Origin: Phaeacidiphilus oryzae TH49
GTDB taxonomy: Bacteria; Actinomycetota; Actinomycetes; Streptomycetales; Streptomycetaceae
Reading direction: 5' to 3'
DNA: 64,000 nucleotides
NCBI RefSeq assembly: GCF_000744815.1
Contig: NZ_JQMQ01000005.1
Coordinates: 5,413,801-5,477,800, forward strand
How positions within the stretch are numbered: position 1 is the stretch's first letter; every line of letters starts with the position of its first letter. Below are positions 43,265-50,444 of this stretch, piece by piece. Both the position numbers and the translations under genes were made by a program. Below the pieces are notes generated by a model, which worked only from the letters and a program-made list of their open reading frames with translations, did not search any database and was not told where the DNA came from.

Positions 43265-43566
43265 CCTTCCTCACCCTCCTCGTCGTTCCGCTCCCGCTTC
43301 GCTCTGTCGTCGTCCCCGGTGGGCGCCAGCAGCCGGGTGAAGACCAGCGTCCCGGCGGGGGAGAGGACGGCCAGCACCAGCGCGGTGTCCACATACGAGC
43401 TGCGGGTGAAGCCCTGGGCGAGGAGCAGCAGGATCACGCTCAGCAGCGTCGAGCCCAGGGTCAGCCCGGCCAGCCGGTCCACCGCGCTGCCCCGGCAGAC
43501 CGTCGCCAGACAGGGGGCCAGGCCGAAGAGGATCAGCACCAGCGCGGCCAGCGTCCAGGCGTTCAC
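43261..43566 (-). CDS. mrpF: Antiporter subunit MrpF
   Basis: 101 residues with three helices and an acidic/basic tail. CRGSAVDRLAGLTLGSTLLS (family 'GPTvaDRvvAld') and YVDTALVLAVLSPAGTLVFT are MnhF features; the Asp may line the ion path. GTG start overlapping the mrpE stop by four bases. Confidence 0.9.
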   Translation of the reverse strand: MNAWTLAALVLILFGLAPCLATVCRGSAVDRLAGLTLGSTLLSVILLLLAQGFTRSSYVDTALVLAVLSPAGTLVFTRLLAPTGDDDRAKRERNDEEGEEG

Positions 43567-44057
43567 GACCGCTCCCTTGGCCCGGCGCCCGGGTCGGTGG
43601 TCAACTCCCGCTCCAGCCGGGACTGTTCACCGTCCTCGTGGGAGAAGAGGGCATGGGCGCGGGCACCGTCCCGCTCGTCCACGGCGACCACCAGGGTGCC
43701 GGGGGTGGCGGAGAGCAGCAGTGCCGCCCAGGCCCGCCCCGGCCCGGGCGGAGTGCTCCGGAAACCGGAGCCGCGCCGGCGGCCCGGCCGCAGCACCGCC
43801 GCGGCCAGCCGGCCGGTCTCGGCGAGCACCGTGCCCGGCCACACCGCCGCCGCCCGCAGCGCCCCGGCCGGCGCGCCCGCGCGCACCCGGGACGCCCGCA
43901 CCGCGGCCCGTCCGGCCCACACCGCGAGCGCCGTACCGCCGACCCCGACGGCGGCCTCGAACGGGTCCACCGTGCTGATCAGCACCGCGTACAGGCCCCA
44001 CAGCGCCAGCGCCCACAGAGCGGTCGGCAGAGACTCGCGGATCGCGTTCCGGCGCAT
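43563..44057 (-). CDS. mrpE: Antiporter subunit MrpE
   Basis: 164 residues, first gene of the antiporter operon. Hydrophobic N-terminal half, then LLLSATPGTLVVAVDERDGA with the MnhE 'SiTLTPGTltvdv' signature. ATG with GGGAG nine bases upstream. The GTGT-N15-GGGTAG element 52 bases before the start is one of the best SigB-type matches in the window. Operon order E-F-G-DUF4040-B-C-D with overlaps at most junctions. Confidence 0.9.
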   Translation of the reverse strand: MRRNAIRESLPTALWALALWGLYAVLISTVDPFEAAVGVGGTALAVWAGRAAVRASRVRAGAPAGALRAAAVWPGTVLAETGRLAAAVLRPGRRRGSGFRSTPPGPGRAWAALLLSATPGTLVVAVDERDGARAHALFSHEDGEQSRLERELTTDPGAGPRERS

Positions 44058-44108
44058 CGTCGGCAGCTCCCTTCCTCCCGTACCACCCTTGGGCTCTCCG
44101 GATTCCGG

Positions 44109-44133
44109 CTACCCGCCGCTCCGGTGCTGACAC
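44109..44133 (-). promoter_or_regulatory. SigB-type promoter candidate of the mrp operon
   Basis: On the minus strand GTGT (complement of 44130-44133), 15 bases, GGGTAG (complement of 44109-44114). Leader of about 45 bases. Confidence 0.6.
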
Positions 44134-44203
44134 TCCGTCGGCAATCGGGAGCCTACGGGCAGCCGGCCGCGCCCGGGCGGACCCCGGCGGCGTTTCGCCC
44201 CGC

Positions 44204-45124
44204 TCAGAGCCACTCCCCGGTCCAGCCGCCCGGCCTCCCGACCGGGTGCCCGTTCGTCCCGGCCGGCCCGCCGGGCTCGCCGCCGGGCCGGTCCGCACCC
44301 GGCCAGCCCGCCGCGTCCGGCCAGGCCTCCTCCTCCGGCCCCGGGTCGAAGACCGGCCCCCGGCCCGGCTGCCCCGCCTGCCCGGGCAGCGGAGCCGGCC
44401 ACGGGTCGGCCCGCTCGGCCCGCTCGGTCCGCTCGGCCTGCTCGGCGGAGTCCGCCGGATCGGGCGGCCCGCCGAGGCCCTCCACGGTCCGCTCGTGGCG
44501 GGCGGCGATCGCCGTCTCGAACTGCTCGCAGAGGAGGTGGACGGCGAGGAGGTGCACCTCTTGCACCACCCCCGGGTTGTCGGTGGGCACCGCGAACAGC
44601 TCGTCCGCGCCGTCGGCCAGCGGATTGGGCGCGGCCCCGGTCAGCGCCCAGACCCGCATCCCGAGGCCGCGGGCCGCCTCGGCGGCGCTGAGGAGGTTCC
44701 TGCTCCGCCCGGTGGTGCTCAGTGCCACCAGCACGTCGCCGGGCCTGCCGTGGGCGGCGATCTGGCGGGCGAAGACGTCGCCGTACCCGTAGTCGTCGCC
44801 GATCGCGGTCAGACTGGAGGTGTCGGCGTGGAGGGCGATCGCCGAGTACGCCGGACGGTCGTCGGCGTACCGGCTGACCAGCCCGGCGGTCAGCTGCTGG
44901 GCCTGGGCCGCGCTGCCCCCGTTGCCGGCGGCGAGCAGCCGCCCGCCGCTGCCGAGCAGCCCGGCCAGGCTGCGGCCCCACTCGATGAGCAGCGGGACCT
45001 GCTCCCGGCGCAGCCGCTCGGTCGCCGAGGAGAGCGCGGCGCAGTGCGCCGAGGCCCGCTGCACGTCCTCCTCCCGCCCCGGCCGGTGGGCGTGCCGCCC
45101 GTGCTGGATCTGCTGATACCGCAT
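44204..45124 (-). CDS. SIS-domain sugar isomerase-like protein (GmhA type)
   Basis: 306 residues. The SIS fold (about 30-205) holds the phosphosugar loop LLAAGNGGSAAQAQQLTAGL, the Ser/Thr-rich site VALSTTGRSRNLLSAAEAA and ETDN-like PTDNPGVVQEVHLLAVHLLC, closest to sedoheptulose-7-phosphate isomerases. Residues 220-306 are a low-complexity Pro/Gly/Asp/Glu tail absent from GmhA of about 190 residues. May act in heptose or sugar-phosphate metabolism with the nearby glycosyltransferase; substrate not certain. ATG at 45124; SigB-like element upstream. Confidence 0.85.
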   Translation of the reverse strand: MRYQQIQHGRHAHRPGREEDVQRASAHCAALSSATERLRREQVPLLIEWGRSLAGLLGSGGRLLAAGNGGSAAQAQQLTAGLVSRYADDRPAYSAIALHADTSSLTAIGDDYGYGDVFARQIAAHGRPGDVLVALSTTGRSRNLLSAAEAARGLGMRVWALTGAAPNPLADGADELFAVPTDNPGVVQEVHLLAVHLLCEQFETAIAARHERTVEGLGGPPDPADSAEQAERTERAERADPWPAPLPGQAGQPGRGPVFDPGPEEEAWPDAAGWPGADRPGGEPGGPAGTNGHPVGRPGGWTGEWL

Positions 45125-45180
45125 CAGAATGACTCCGGGGTCGGGTGCCTCGCTGTCGGCGCGGCCTTCGTCTACGCGAC

Positions 45181-45205
45181 TTTCCGGCAGCCCCGGAGCA
45201 CAAAC
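45181..45205 (-). promoter_or_regulatory. SigB-type promoter candidate: SIS-domain gene
   Basis: On the minus strand GTTT (complement of 45202-45205), 15 bases, CGGAAA (complement of 45181-45186). Leader of about 50 bases; the -35 lies beside the preceding terminator. Confidence 0.4.
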
Positions 45206-45208
45206 AGC

Positions 45209-45236
45209 GGTCCCCCGCGGGATACCGCGGGGGACC
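45209..45236 (-). terminator. Hairpin terminator after the DUF3040 gene
   Basis: GGTCCCCCGCGG (45209-45220) pairs perfectly with 45225-45236 around a GATA loop, eight bases past the stop codon. Confidence 0.88.
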
Positions 45237-45244
45237 GGGCCGGC

Positions 45245-45553
45245 TCATCCCCGGGGTGGGGCCGCGGTCGCGGTGGCGAACCCCGCGGTCGCCAGGATCA
45301 GCAGCCCGAAGGCGGCGTACCCCCAGGACGACCGCACCAGCAGCGCCGTCGGCAGCAGCGCGCTGTCCAGCGTGAGCAGGACGACCAGCACGCTCCGTCG
45401 CCGCCGGCGCAGGAGCGCGGCCAGCCGCAGCAGCCGGCTGCGCTGGACCCGGTCCCAGCGGCGCTGGAGGGCGTCGTCCCGGTTGAGTTCCCGTTCGATC
45501 GACTGGAGGGCCCACTGCTCGCGTACGGTCAGTGAGCTCTTCTCGGACGGCAT
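45245..45553 (-). CDS. DUF3040-family membrane protein
   Basis: 102 residues. N-terminal REQWALQSIERELNRDDALQ is the DUF3040 signature (amphipathic helix near the membrane), followed by an Arg-rich stretch and two helices (VLVVLLTLDSALLPTALLV, YAAFGLLILATAGFATA). Function unknown; frequent in actinobacteria and often stress-linked. ATG with GGAGGTGA upstream and a GTTC-N15-GGGTAG promoter element close behind. Confidence 0.87.
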   Translation of the reverse strand: MPSEKSSLTVREQWALQSIERELNRDDALQRRWDRVQRSRLLRLAALLRRRRRSVLVVLLTLDSALLPTALLVRSSWGYAAFGLLILATAGFATATAAPPRG

Positions 45554-45576
45554 GTCATCTCACCTCCGGCGGGCGG

Positions 45577-45601
45577 CTACCCGGGAAGCCACCCGCGGAA
45601 C
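45577..45601 (-). promoter_or_regulatory. SigB-type promoter candidate: DUF3040 gene
   Basis: On the minus strand GTTC (complement of 45598-45601), 15 bases, GGGTAG (complement of 45577-45582). Very short leader of about 17 bases that just holds the ribosome binding site. Confidence 0.6.
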
Positions 45602-45629
45602 GTGACGCCGGCTCGGCCCCGCCCCGCCC

Positions 45630-45654
45630 GTTTCCGGAGCGTGATTGCGGCCAG
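45630..45654 (+). promoter_or_regulatory. SigB-type promoter candidate: hemerythrin gene
   Basis: GTTT (45630-45633), 15 bases, GGCCAG (45649-45654), one mismatch from GGGCAG. It is back-to-back with the DUF3040 element. Confidence 0.35.
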
Positions 45655-45734
45655 ACGCAGAGATGGCACCGGTCGGAGCAGCGCACAGCGGGCTCCGCCC
45701 GGTCCGCCCCCACCGACTGAGAGAGGACCCGTCG

Positions 45735-46316
45735 ATGAGTGAGAGCAACGCCCTCGGAGTGGATCCGAAGAGCCTGCCGGAACACCACCTGATCCGCGTA
45801 CTGCTGCTCCAGCACCAGCGGGTGCAGCGGCTGTTGGCGACCGTGCGGGCCGGCGAGCCGGAGGCGAAGCAGGAGTCCTTCGACGCCCTGCGCGAACTGC
45901 TCGCCATCCATGAGACCGCGGAGGAGCAGGTGCTCCGGCCGCTCTCGGCGAAGGCCGCCCCGGAGGGCGTCGCCGACCAGCGCAACCAGGAGGAGGACGA
46001 AGCCGCCCACGTGCTGGCCGAGTTGGAGAAGCTGGACGTCCACAGCGCAGACTTCGTGCGGAAGTTCGAGAACTTCGAGAAGTCGGTGCTGGCGCACGCC
46101 CACGCCGAGGAGCAGAAGGAGTTCCCGGCGGTGCTGGGTGCGGCGGACGCCGACGAGCTGGTCCGGCTCGGCGAGAAGCTCCTTGAGGTCGAGGGGAAGG
46201 CGCCCACCCATCCGCACCCCTCCGCGGTCGGCAATCCCACGGCAGTCAAGGTCGCCGGTCCATTCGCCGCCATGCTCGACAAGGCCAGGGACGCCTTCGC
46301 CGACCGGGGCCACTGA
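45735..46316 (+). CDS. Hemerythrin-like HHE-domain protein
   Basis: 193 residues. Helical bundle with the HHE iron-ligand pattern: LPEHHLIRVLLLQHQRVQRL, LLAIHETAEEQVLRPL and VLAHAHAEEQKEFPAV supply the histidines and glutamates. Such proteins hold a di-iron centre that senses or scavenges O2, NO or oxidants. ATG with GAGAGGA eight bases upstream. Divergent from DUF3040; both have SigB-type elements. A 20-pair hairpin follows. Confidence 0.9.
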   Translation: MSESNALGVDPKSLPEHHLIRVLLLQHQRVQRLLATVRAGEPEAKQESFDALRELLAIHETAEEQVLRPLSAKAAPEGVADQRNQEEDEAAHVLAELEKLDVHSADFVRKFENFEKSVLAHAHAEEQKEFPAVLGAADADELVRLGEKLLEVEGKAPTHPHPSAVGNPTAVKVAGPFAAMLDKARDAFADRGH

Positions 46317-46385
46317 GGCCGCTGAGGCCACCGACGGCCTGCCGGGCCCGCCCGGCGGCCCGGGTCGCCCGCCCGGCACAGCCGC

Positions 46386-46433
46386 GCTGTGGGCGGCCCG
46401 CCGTCCTTCGTCCGACGGCGGGCCGCCCACAGC
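46386..46433. terminator. Two-way hairpin terminator, 20 perfect pairs
   Basis: Arms 46386-46405 (GCTGTGGGCGGCCCGCCGTC) and 46414-46433, perfect over 20 bases with an eight-base loop, between the hemerythrin gene and the convergent small acidic gene. The strongest simple hairpin in the window. Confidence 0.92.
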
Positions 46434-46458
46434 GGATGTGGCGGTGGACCGGCCGGGC

Positions 46459-46683
46459 TCAGCCCGGTCCGGCGCCCTCGTCCTCGTCGGACTCCTCCGA
46501 CCCCGCGAGCGGTGCGCCCTCCGCGGACTCGGCGTCCTCCTCGTCGTCCGGCGGCTCAGGGTCGTGCCACTCCTCGGCCCGGGTGTGCCGGCCGCTGCGG
46601 ACCAGGCCCTCGGTCTCCCGGGCCATCTCGTCGTCCAGGGCCGGACCGTGCTTGCTGCTTCCGCGGTCGATCGGCTGGCTCAC
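46459..46683 (-). CDS. Small acidic protein of unknown function
   Basis: 74 residues, no known domain. N-terminal half PALDDEMARETEGLVRSGRH and TRAEEWHDPEPP, then a very acidic Asp/Glu/Ser tail. Conserved-looking small acidic proteins of this kind occur in streptomycetes. GTG start with GAGGTGA seven bases upstream. The gap behind it holds a 16-base tandem repeat; no clear promoter. Confidence 0.7.
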   Translation of the reverse strand: MSQPIDRGSSKHGPALDDEMARETEGLVRSGRHTRAEEWHDPEPPDDEEDAESAEGAPLAGSEESDEDEGAGPG

Positions 46684-46700
46684 TGCAACTCACCTCTGTC

Positions 46701-46732
46701 GGGTAGGGGTTGTGCGGGGTAGGGGTTGTGCG
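46701..46732. repeat. 16-base perfect tandem repeat
   Basis: GGGTAGGGGTTGTGCG occurs twice head to tail, between two minus-strand genes. On the plus strand each unit begins with GGGTAG, but no plus-strand gene follows, so it is not counted as a promoter. Confidence 0.9.
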
Positions 46733-46751
46733 AGGCGGGCCGCCCCGCCGG

Positions 46752-47948
46752 TCAGGCCGCCCGGCGCAGCAGCGCGCCCACGCCCTCCGCCGGGCGCGGC
46801 CCGGGCCGCTCCGCGCCGGTCAGCACCAGGTCGGCCGAGCCCAGCGCCGCCTCCCGGAGCAGCACGTCGGCCGCGCGGTCCCGGAAGACCTCCCCGGAGC
46901 GCTCGGCCTCGGTCAACTCCTCGGGGGCGAGCCCGAGTCGGCCCACCTCGGAGGTGCCGTCGGGGGCCGTCCCCCACCACAGCTCGGCCCGCATCGGCTC
47001 GGCGTCCGGGTCCGCGTCCAGCAGCAGGGTGTCGACCTGGGCCGAGCGCAGCGCCTCGGCGGTGGCGGCCAGGCCCTCCACGGCCGTGCCCTCCGCCAGG
47101 CGCCGGGCGAACCGGTCGGCCAGCCGCGCCCGGGCCTCGTCCCGGGCCTTCTCGGCCACCCCGCGTACCGAGTCCGGAGCGGCGGGCGCGCCCTCCGCGG
47201 CCACCTCTGTCTCCTCGGCCGCGGAGCCCGCCGCGGAGCCCGCCGCGGACCCCTCCGGCCGGCCCGGCACCTCCACCGTGCGGTCCCGCCAGCCCCCGCC
47301 GACCCGTGCCAGATGGTCGAGGAAGAGCGCCCGGGCACGGACGTCCCCGGCGAGGACGATCAGCTCCGCCCGCTCCCGCTCGGCCAGCCGGGCCGCCTCC
47401 TCGGCGACCCCGCGGGCGTTCCGGTCCCAGGTGTTCTCGGCCCGCCGCTGGTGGCGCTTCTGCGACCACCCGCCGGAGTGCGCCTTGTGCAGCGGGTAGG
47501 TCTGCCCGCCGGCGCTCTCCGCGGCCTCCCCCTCGCCGGCCCCGCACACCTCCAGTTCGGCGCCGGTGTGGTCGACCCGCACCAGCAGGTGGCGGGGCAG
47601 CTCCGAGCGCCTGCTGACCAGCGGCAGCAGCCGCGGCAGCCGGCCGAAGTCGGCGCTGTCCGGATCCGGCGGTACGGGCAGTTCCTCCCCGTAGCGGAGT
47701 TCGCCGCCGGAGGCGAAGAGCGCCTGCCCCTGCGGCCCGGCCTCGCCGCGGTCCGCACCGGCGGCCTCGTCCAGCGCGGAGAGGGTCGCCTGGTCCGCGC
47801 CGAGCCCTTCGAGCCGTTCGCGCAGTGCCCGCCAGCGCCGCGCCACCGCCTCCTCGGAGGGCGGCTCGGTGCGCGTGGTGGTGAGGTACACGCTGGCGCA
47901 TCGGCCGGCACCGTCCCGGTAGAGGGGGGCGAAGGGTGCCAGATCCAT
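46752..47948 (-). CDS. Rv2629 / Vms1-type ribosome-associated protein (baeRF family)
   Basis: 398 residues of the bacterial/archaeal release-factor-1-like family related to Rv2629 of M. tuberculosis and to Vms1/ANKZF1. N-terminal VYLTTTRTEPPSEEAVARRW, the middle SGGWSQKRHQRRAENTWDRN (the Q-rich/R catalytic-loop region of eRF1-like proteins), then AELIVLAGDVRARALFLDHL and VDTLLLDADPDAEPMRAELW. Expected to act on stalled or resting ribosomes, by peptidyl-tRNA cleavage or hibernation. ATG with GGGAG six bases upstream and a GTTT-N15-TGGTAG element behind it. Confidence 0.86.
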   Translation of the reverse strand: MDLAPFAPLYRDGAGRCASVYLTTTRTEPPSEEAVARRWRALRERLEGLGADQATLSALDEAAGADRGEAGPQGQALFASGGELRYGEELPVPPDPDSADFGRLPRLLPLVSRRSELPRHLLVRVDHTGAELEVCGAGEGEAAESAGGQTYPLHKAHSGGWSQKRHQRRAENTWDRNARGVAEEAARLAERERAELIVLAGDVRARALFLDHLARVGGGWRDRTVEVPGRPEGSAAGSAAGSAAEETEVAAEGAPAAPDSVRGVAEKARDEARARLADRFARRLAEGTAVEGLAATAEALRSAQVDTLLLDADPDAEPMRAELWWGTAPDGTSEVGRLGLAPEELTEAERSGEVFRDRAADVLLREAALGSADLVLTGAERPGPRPAEGVGALLRRAA

Positions 47949-48048
47949 CGTCAACTCCCGAACTCGCGTGCGTGTCCGGGCGGGCCGCCGTCGGGACCGC
48001 CGTTCAGGCCGTCGCCTCAGGCCGTCGCCCGCCCGTCGTGCGCTGCGC

Positions 48049-48073
48049 CTACCACCCGCGACCCGCGTGAAAC
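48049..48073 (-). promoter_or_regulatory. SigB-type promoter candidate: Vms1-type gene
   Basis: On the minus strand GTTT (complement of 48070-48073), 15 bases, TGGTAG (complement of 48049-48054). Leader of about 95 bases. Confidence 0.5.
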
Positions 48074-48094
48074 GACCGCCCCGCCCGGCCCGCG

Positions 48095-48119
48095 GTTTCC
48101 CCCCGGACGCCGCGGGAAA
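48095..48119 (+). promoter_or_regulatory. SigB-type promoter candidate: GH15 gene
   Basis: GTTT (48095-48098), 15 bases, GGGAAA (48114-48119). The ATG at 48129 is ten bases beyond, so a transcript from here would be leaderless or nearly so. Confidence 0.45.
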
Positions 48120-48128
48120 GCGCAGGCC

Positions 48129-49979
48129 ATGGCCATGTCCACACCCATGCCCTGGCGCTCCGACGGCGCGGCCGCCGCGGGCTCTCCCGGCGCGCTGCGC
48201 GACTACGCCCTCATCGCGGACGGCGAGCGCGGAGCACTCCTCGGACCGCACGGGGAGTTCGCCTGGATGTGCGCTCCCCGCTGGGACTCCGACGCGGTCT
48301 TCGCCGGCCTCCTCGGCGGACCGGGGGAGTACTCGGTCAGCCCCCTGCAGCGCTGCGTCCCCGGCGGCGCCTACCGGCCGGGCTCGCTGATCTGGACCTC
48401 GCAGTGGACGGTCGACGGCGGCACCGTGACCTGTCGGGACGCCCTGGCCCTGCCCTCCGACCCGCACACCGCCGTGGTGCTCCGGCGGGTCGGCGTCCAG
48501 GGCCTGGAGGTCCCGGTCCGGGTCCGGCTCGCCCCGGCGGCCGGCTTCGGCGAGTACGGCGCCTCGGAGCTCACCCGGAACGACGGCGGCGCCTGGACCG
48601 CCCGGCTCGGCCCGCTGTGGCTGCGCTGGACCGGCGCCGAGGCCGCCCGCCCGGTCTCGCCGGGCCGCGGTCAGCCCGGCCCGGTCCTGGAGCTGACCCT
48701 CCACCCCGCCCCCGGCGAGCAGCACGACCTGGTGCTGGAGATCTCGGAACGCCCGTTCACCGGCCCCGCGCCCGACCCCGAACAGGCCTGGAAGGCCACC
48801 GAGGACGCCTGGTCCGCCGAGGTCCCGCCGCTGGACGGGGTCCTCGCCCGGCGCGACGCCCGTCAGGCGTACGCCGTCCTCCGCGGACTCACCTCGTCCG
48901 CGGGCGGAATGGCCGCCGCGGCCACCACCAGCCTCCCCGAGCAGGTCAGCCCGGACAGCCAGGGCCCGGACGAAGACGCGGACAGCGGCAGCAGCTACGA
49001 CTACCGCTACGCCTGGATCCGCGACCAGAGCTGGGCCGCCCTGGCCCTCTGCGCCTCCGGCTCCCCCCAGCCGCTGCTCGGTCGGCAGCTCCGCTTCCTG
49101 ATCGAGCGGGTCCTCCAGGACGGCCCCCGGCTGGCCCCCGCCTACACCGTCTACGGCGGCACGCTGCCCCCGCAGCGCCCGCTCCACCTGCCCGGCTACC
49201 CCGGCAGCCATGACGTGCTGGGCAACCGCGCCGGAAGCCAGTTCCAGCTGGACGCCTTCGGCGAGGTGCTGCTGCTCCTCGCCACCGCCGCCCGCCAGGG
49301 CCTCCTCGACGACTCGGCCGCCCCGGAGGGTTCCGACGGCTGGGCCGCGGCCCGCACCGCCCTCGACGCCGTCCGTGAGCGCTGGCAGGAGCCGGACAGC
49401 GGGGTCTGGGAGCTGGGTCCCCGGATGTGGACGCAGAGCAGGCTGGCCTGCGTCTCCGGGCTGCGCGCGCTGGCCGGCTCGGGCGGGCCCCGCGGCCTGT
49501 GCGAGGAGGCCGCCGAGCTGGCCGACCGGCTGCTGGACTGGGCGGGACGCAACGCCGTCCACCCCTCCGGCTGCTGGCAGCGCGCCGTCGACGACCCGCG
49601 CACCGACGCCGCCCTGCTGCTGCCCGGCGTGCGCGGCGCCGTCCCGCCGGACGACCCGCGCCAGCAGGCCACGGTACGGGCGGTCGCCCGGGAGCTGACC
49701 GACGATCACTTCGCCTACCGCTTCCGGCCGGACGACCGCCCGCTCGGCGAGTCCGAGGGCGCCTTCCTGATGTGCGGGTTCACCATGGCCCTGGCCGAGG
49801 CCCAGCAGGGCCGCCAGGTCTCCGCCCACCGCTGGTTCGAGCGCAACCGCGCGGCCTGCGGCCCCTCCGGGCTCTACGCGGAGGAGTACGACGTGGCCCA
49901 GCGCCAGCTGCGCGGCAACCTCCCGCAGGCGTTCGTCCACGCGCTGCTGCTGGAGTGCGCGGCGAAGCTGAGCGGCTGA
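48129..49979 (+). CDS. Glycoside hydrolase family 15 protein (trehalase/glucoamylase type)
   Basis: 616 residues, no signal peptide. N-terminal beta-sandwich (YALIADGERGALLGPHGEFA, WMCAPRWDSDAVF), then the (alpha/alpha)6 barrel from about 280: YRYAWIRDQSW, the general-acid glutamate in DSGVWELGPRMWTQS and the second glutamate in LYAEEYD. Cytosolic GH15 proteins with this N-terminus include actinomycete trehalases, so breakdown of a stress disaccharide is likely. The residue QVSPDSQGPDEDADSGSSYD insert is acidic. Start ATG at 48129, 48135 or 48147; no good Shine-Dalgarno. Confidence 0.9.
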   Translation: MAMSTPMPWRSDGAAAAGSPGALRDYALIADGERGALLGPHGEFAWMCAPRWDSDAVFAGLLGGPGEYSVSPLQRCVPGGAYRPGSLIWTSQWTVDGGTVTCRDALALPSDPHTAVVLRRVGVQGLEVPVRVRLAPAAGFGEYGASELTRNDGGAWTARLGPLWLRWTGAEAARPVSPGRGQPGPVLELTLHPAPGEQHDLVLEISERPFTGPAPDPEQAWKATEDAWSAEVPPLDGVLARRDARQAYAVLRGLTSSAGGMAAAATTSLPEQVSPDSQGPDEDADSGSSYDYRYAWIRDQSWAALALCASGSPQPLLGRQLRFLIERVLQDGPRLAPAYTVYGGTLPPQRPLHLPGYPGSHDVLGNRAGSQFQLDAFGEVLLLLATAARQGLLDDSAAPEGSDGWAAARTALDAVRERWQEPDSGVWELGPRMWTQSRLACVSGLRALAGSGGPRGLCEEAAELADRLLDWAGRNAVHPSGCWQRAVDDPRTDAALLLPGVRGAVPPDDPRQQATVRAVARELTDDHFAYRFRPDDRPLGESEGAFLMCGFTMALAEAQQGRQVSAHRWFERNRAACGPSGLYAEEYDVAQRQLRGNLPQAFVHALLLECAAKLSG

Positions 49980-49980
49980 C

Positions 49981-50117
49981 CCCGGCGGCGGTCGGTCCGG
50001 CCGGGCGACCGGCGCGGCCGACCCGGGGCGCGCGCCGGGGGCGGGCCCGGCGGCCCGGGCGCGCCCGGCGGTCGGTCGGCCGCGCGGGCGGCGCGGCCAC
50101 CGCGGCCGCCCGCCGGG
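49981..50117. other. Extremely GC-rich convergent junction
   Basis: 137 bases with only seven A or T, between the GH15 stop and the convergent PCD-like stop. Several overlapping hairpins are possible (for example around GGGCCCGGCGGCCCGGGC). Probably works as a two-way terminator. Confidence 0.6.
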
Positions 50118-50444
50118 CTACTCCACGCCGGTCCTGGTCCCCACCGCGTACTCGATCCGCCGGCAGAGCTCCACGTCCTCCTCGCTGAAGGTGCCGGAGC
50201 CACTGCCGCCGGCCGGAGGGGCCACGCTGAAGTCCAGGGTGCGGCCGCTGATCGCGACGTTCGGCGTGCGGTGCAGCCGCGCCGCGTCCTCCACCAGCTG
50301 GTCCAGCATCCGCACCGCCGTCGTGAAGTCCGGGGCCAGCACGGTGCGGCGCAGCGCACCGTCCTCATGGCGCCACTCGTGCAGCCGGGGATCGGCCAGC
50401 CGTTCCGTCAGCTGCTCCGCACTCAGCGGGTGTTCCTCTGTCAT
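50118..50444 (-). CDS. Pterin-4a-carbinolamine dehydratase-like protein lacking the catalytic histidines
   Basis: 108 residues of the PCD/DCoH fold: LSAEQLTERLADPRLHEWRH, then DGALRRTVLAPDFTTAVRML, LVEDAARLHRTPNVAISGRT and the closing FSEEDVELCRRIEYA. The family's HHPD motif reads RTPN, so the two catalytic histidines are replaced and dehydratase activity is doubtful; a binding or dimerisation role like DCoH is possible. Its ATG overlaps the DUF5709 stop by four bases, so the two are translationally coupled. Confidence 0.75.
   Translation of the reverse strand: MTEEHPLSAEQLTERLADPRLHEWRHEDGALRRTVLAPDFTTAVRMLDQLVEDAARLHRTPNVAISGRTLDFSVAPPAGGSGSGTFSEEDVELCRRIEYAVGTRTGVE

Noticed and set aside
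46752-49940. 1062-codon minus-strand frame spanning the Vms1-type and GH15 genes
   Set aside because: Only its 46752-47948 part is a real gene; the rest is an antisense shadow of GH15 and starts without a ribosome binding site.
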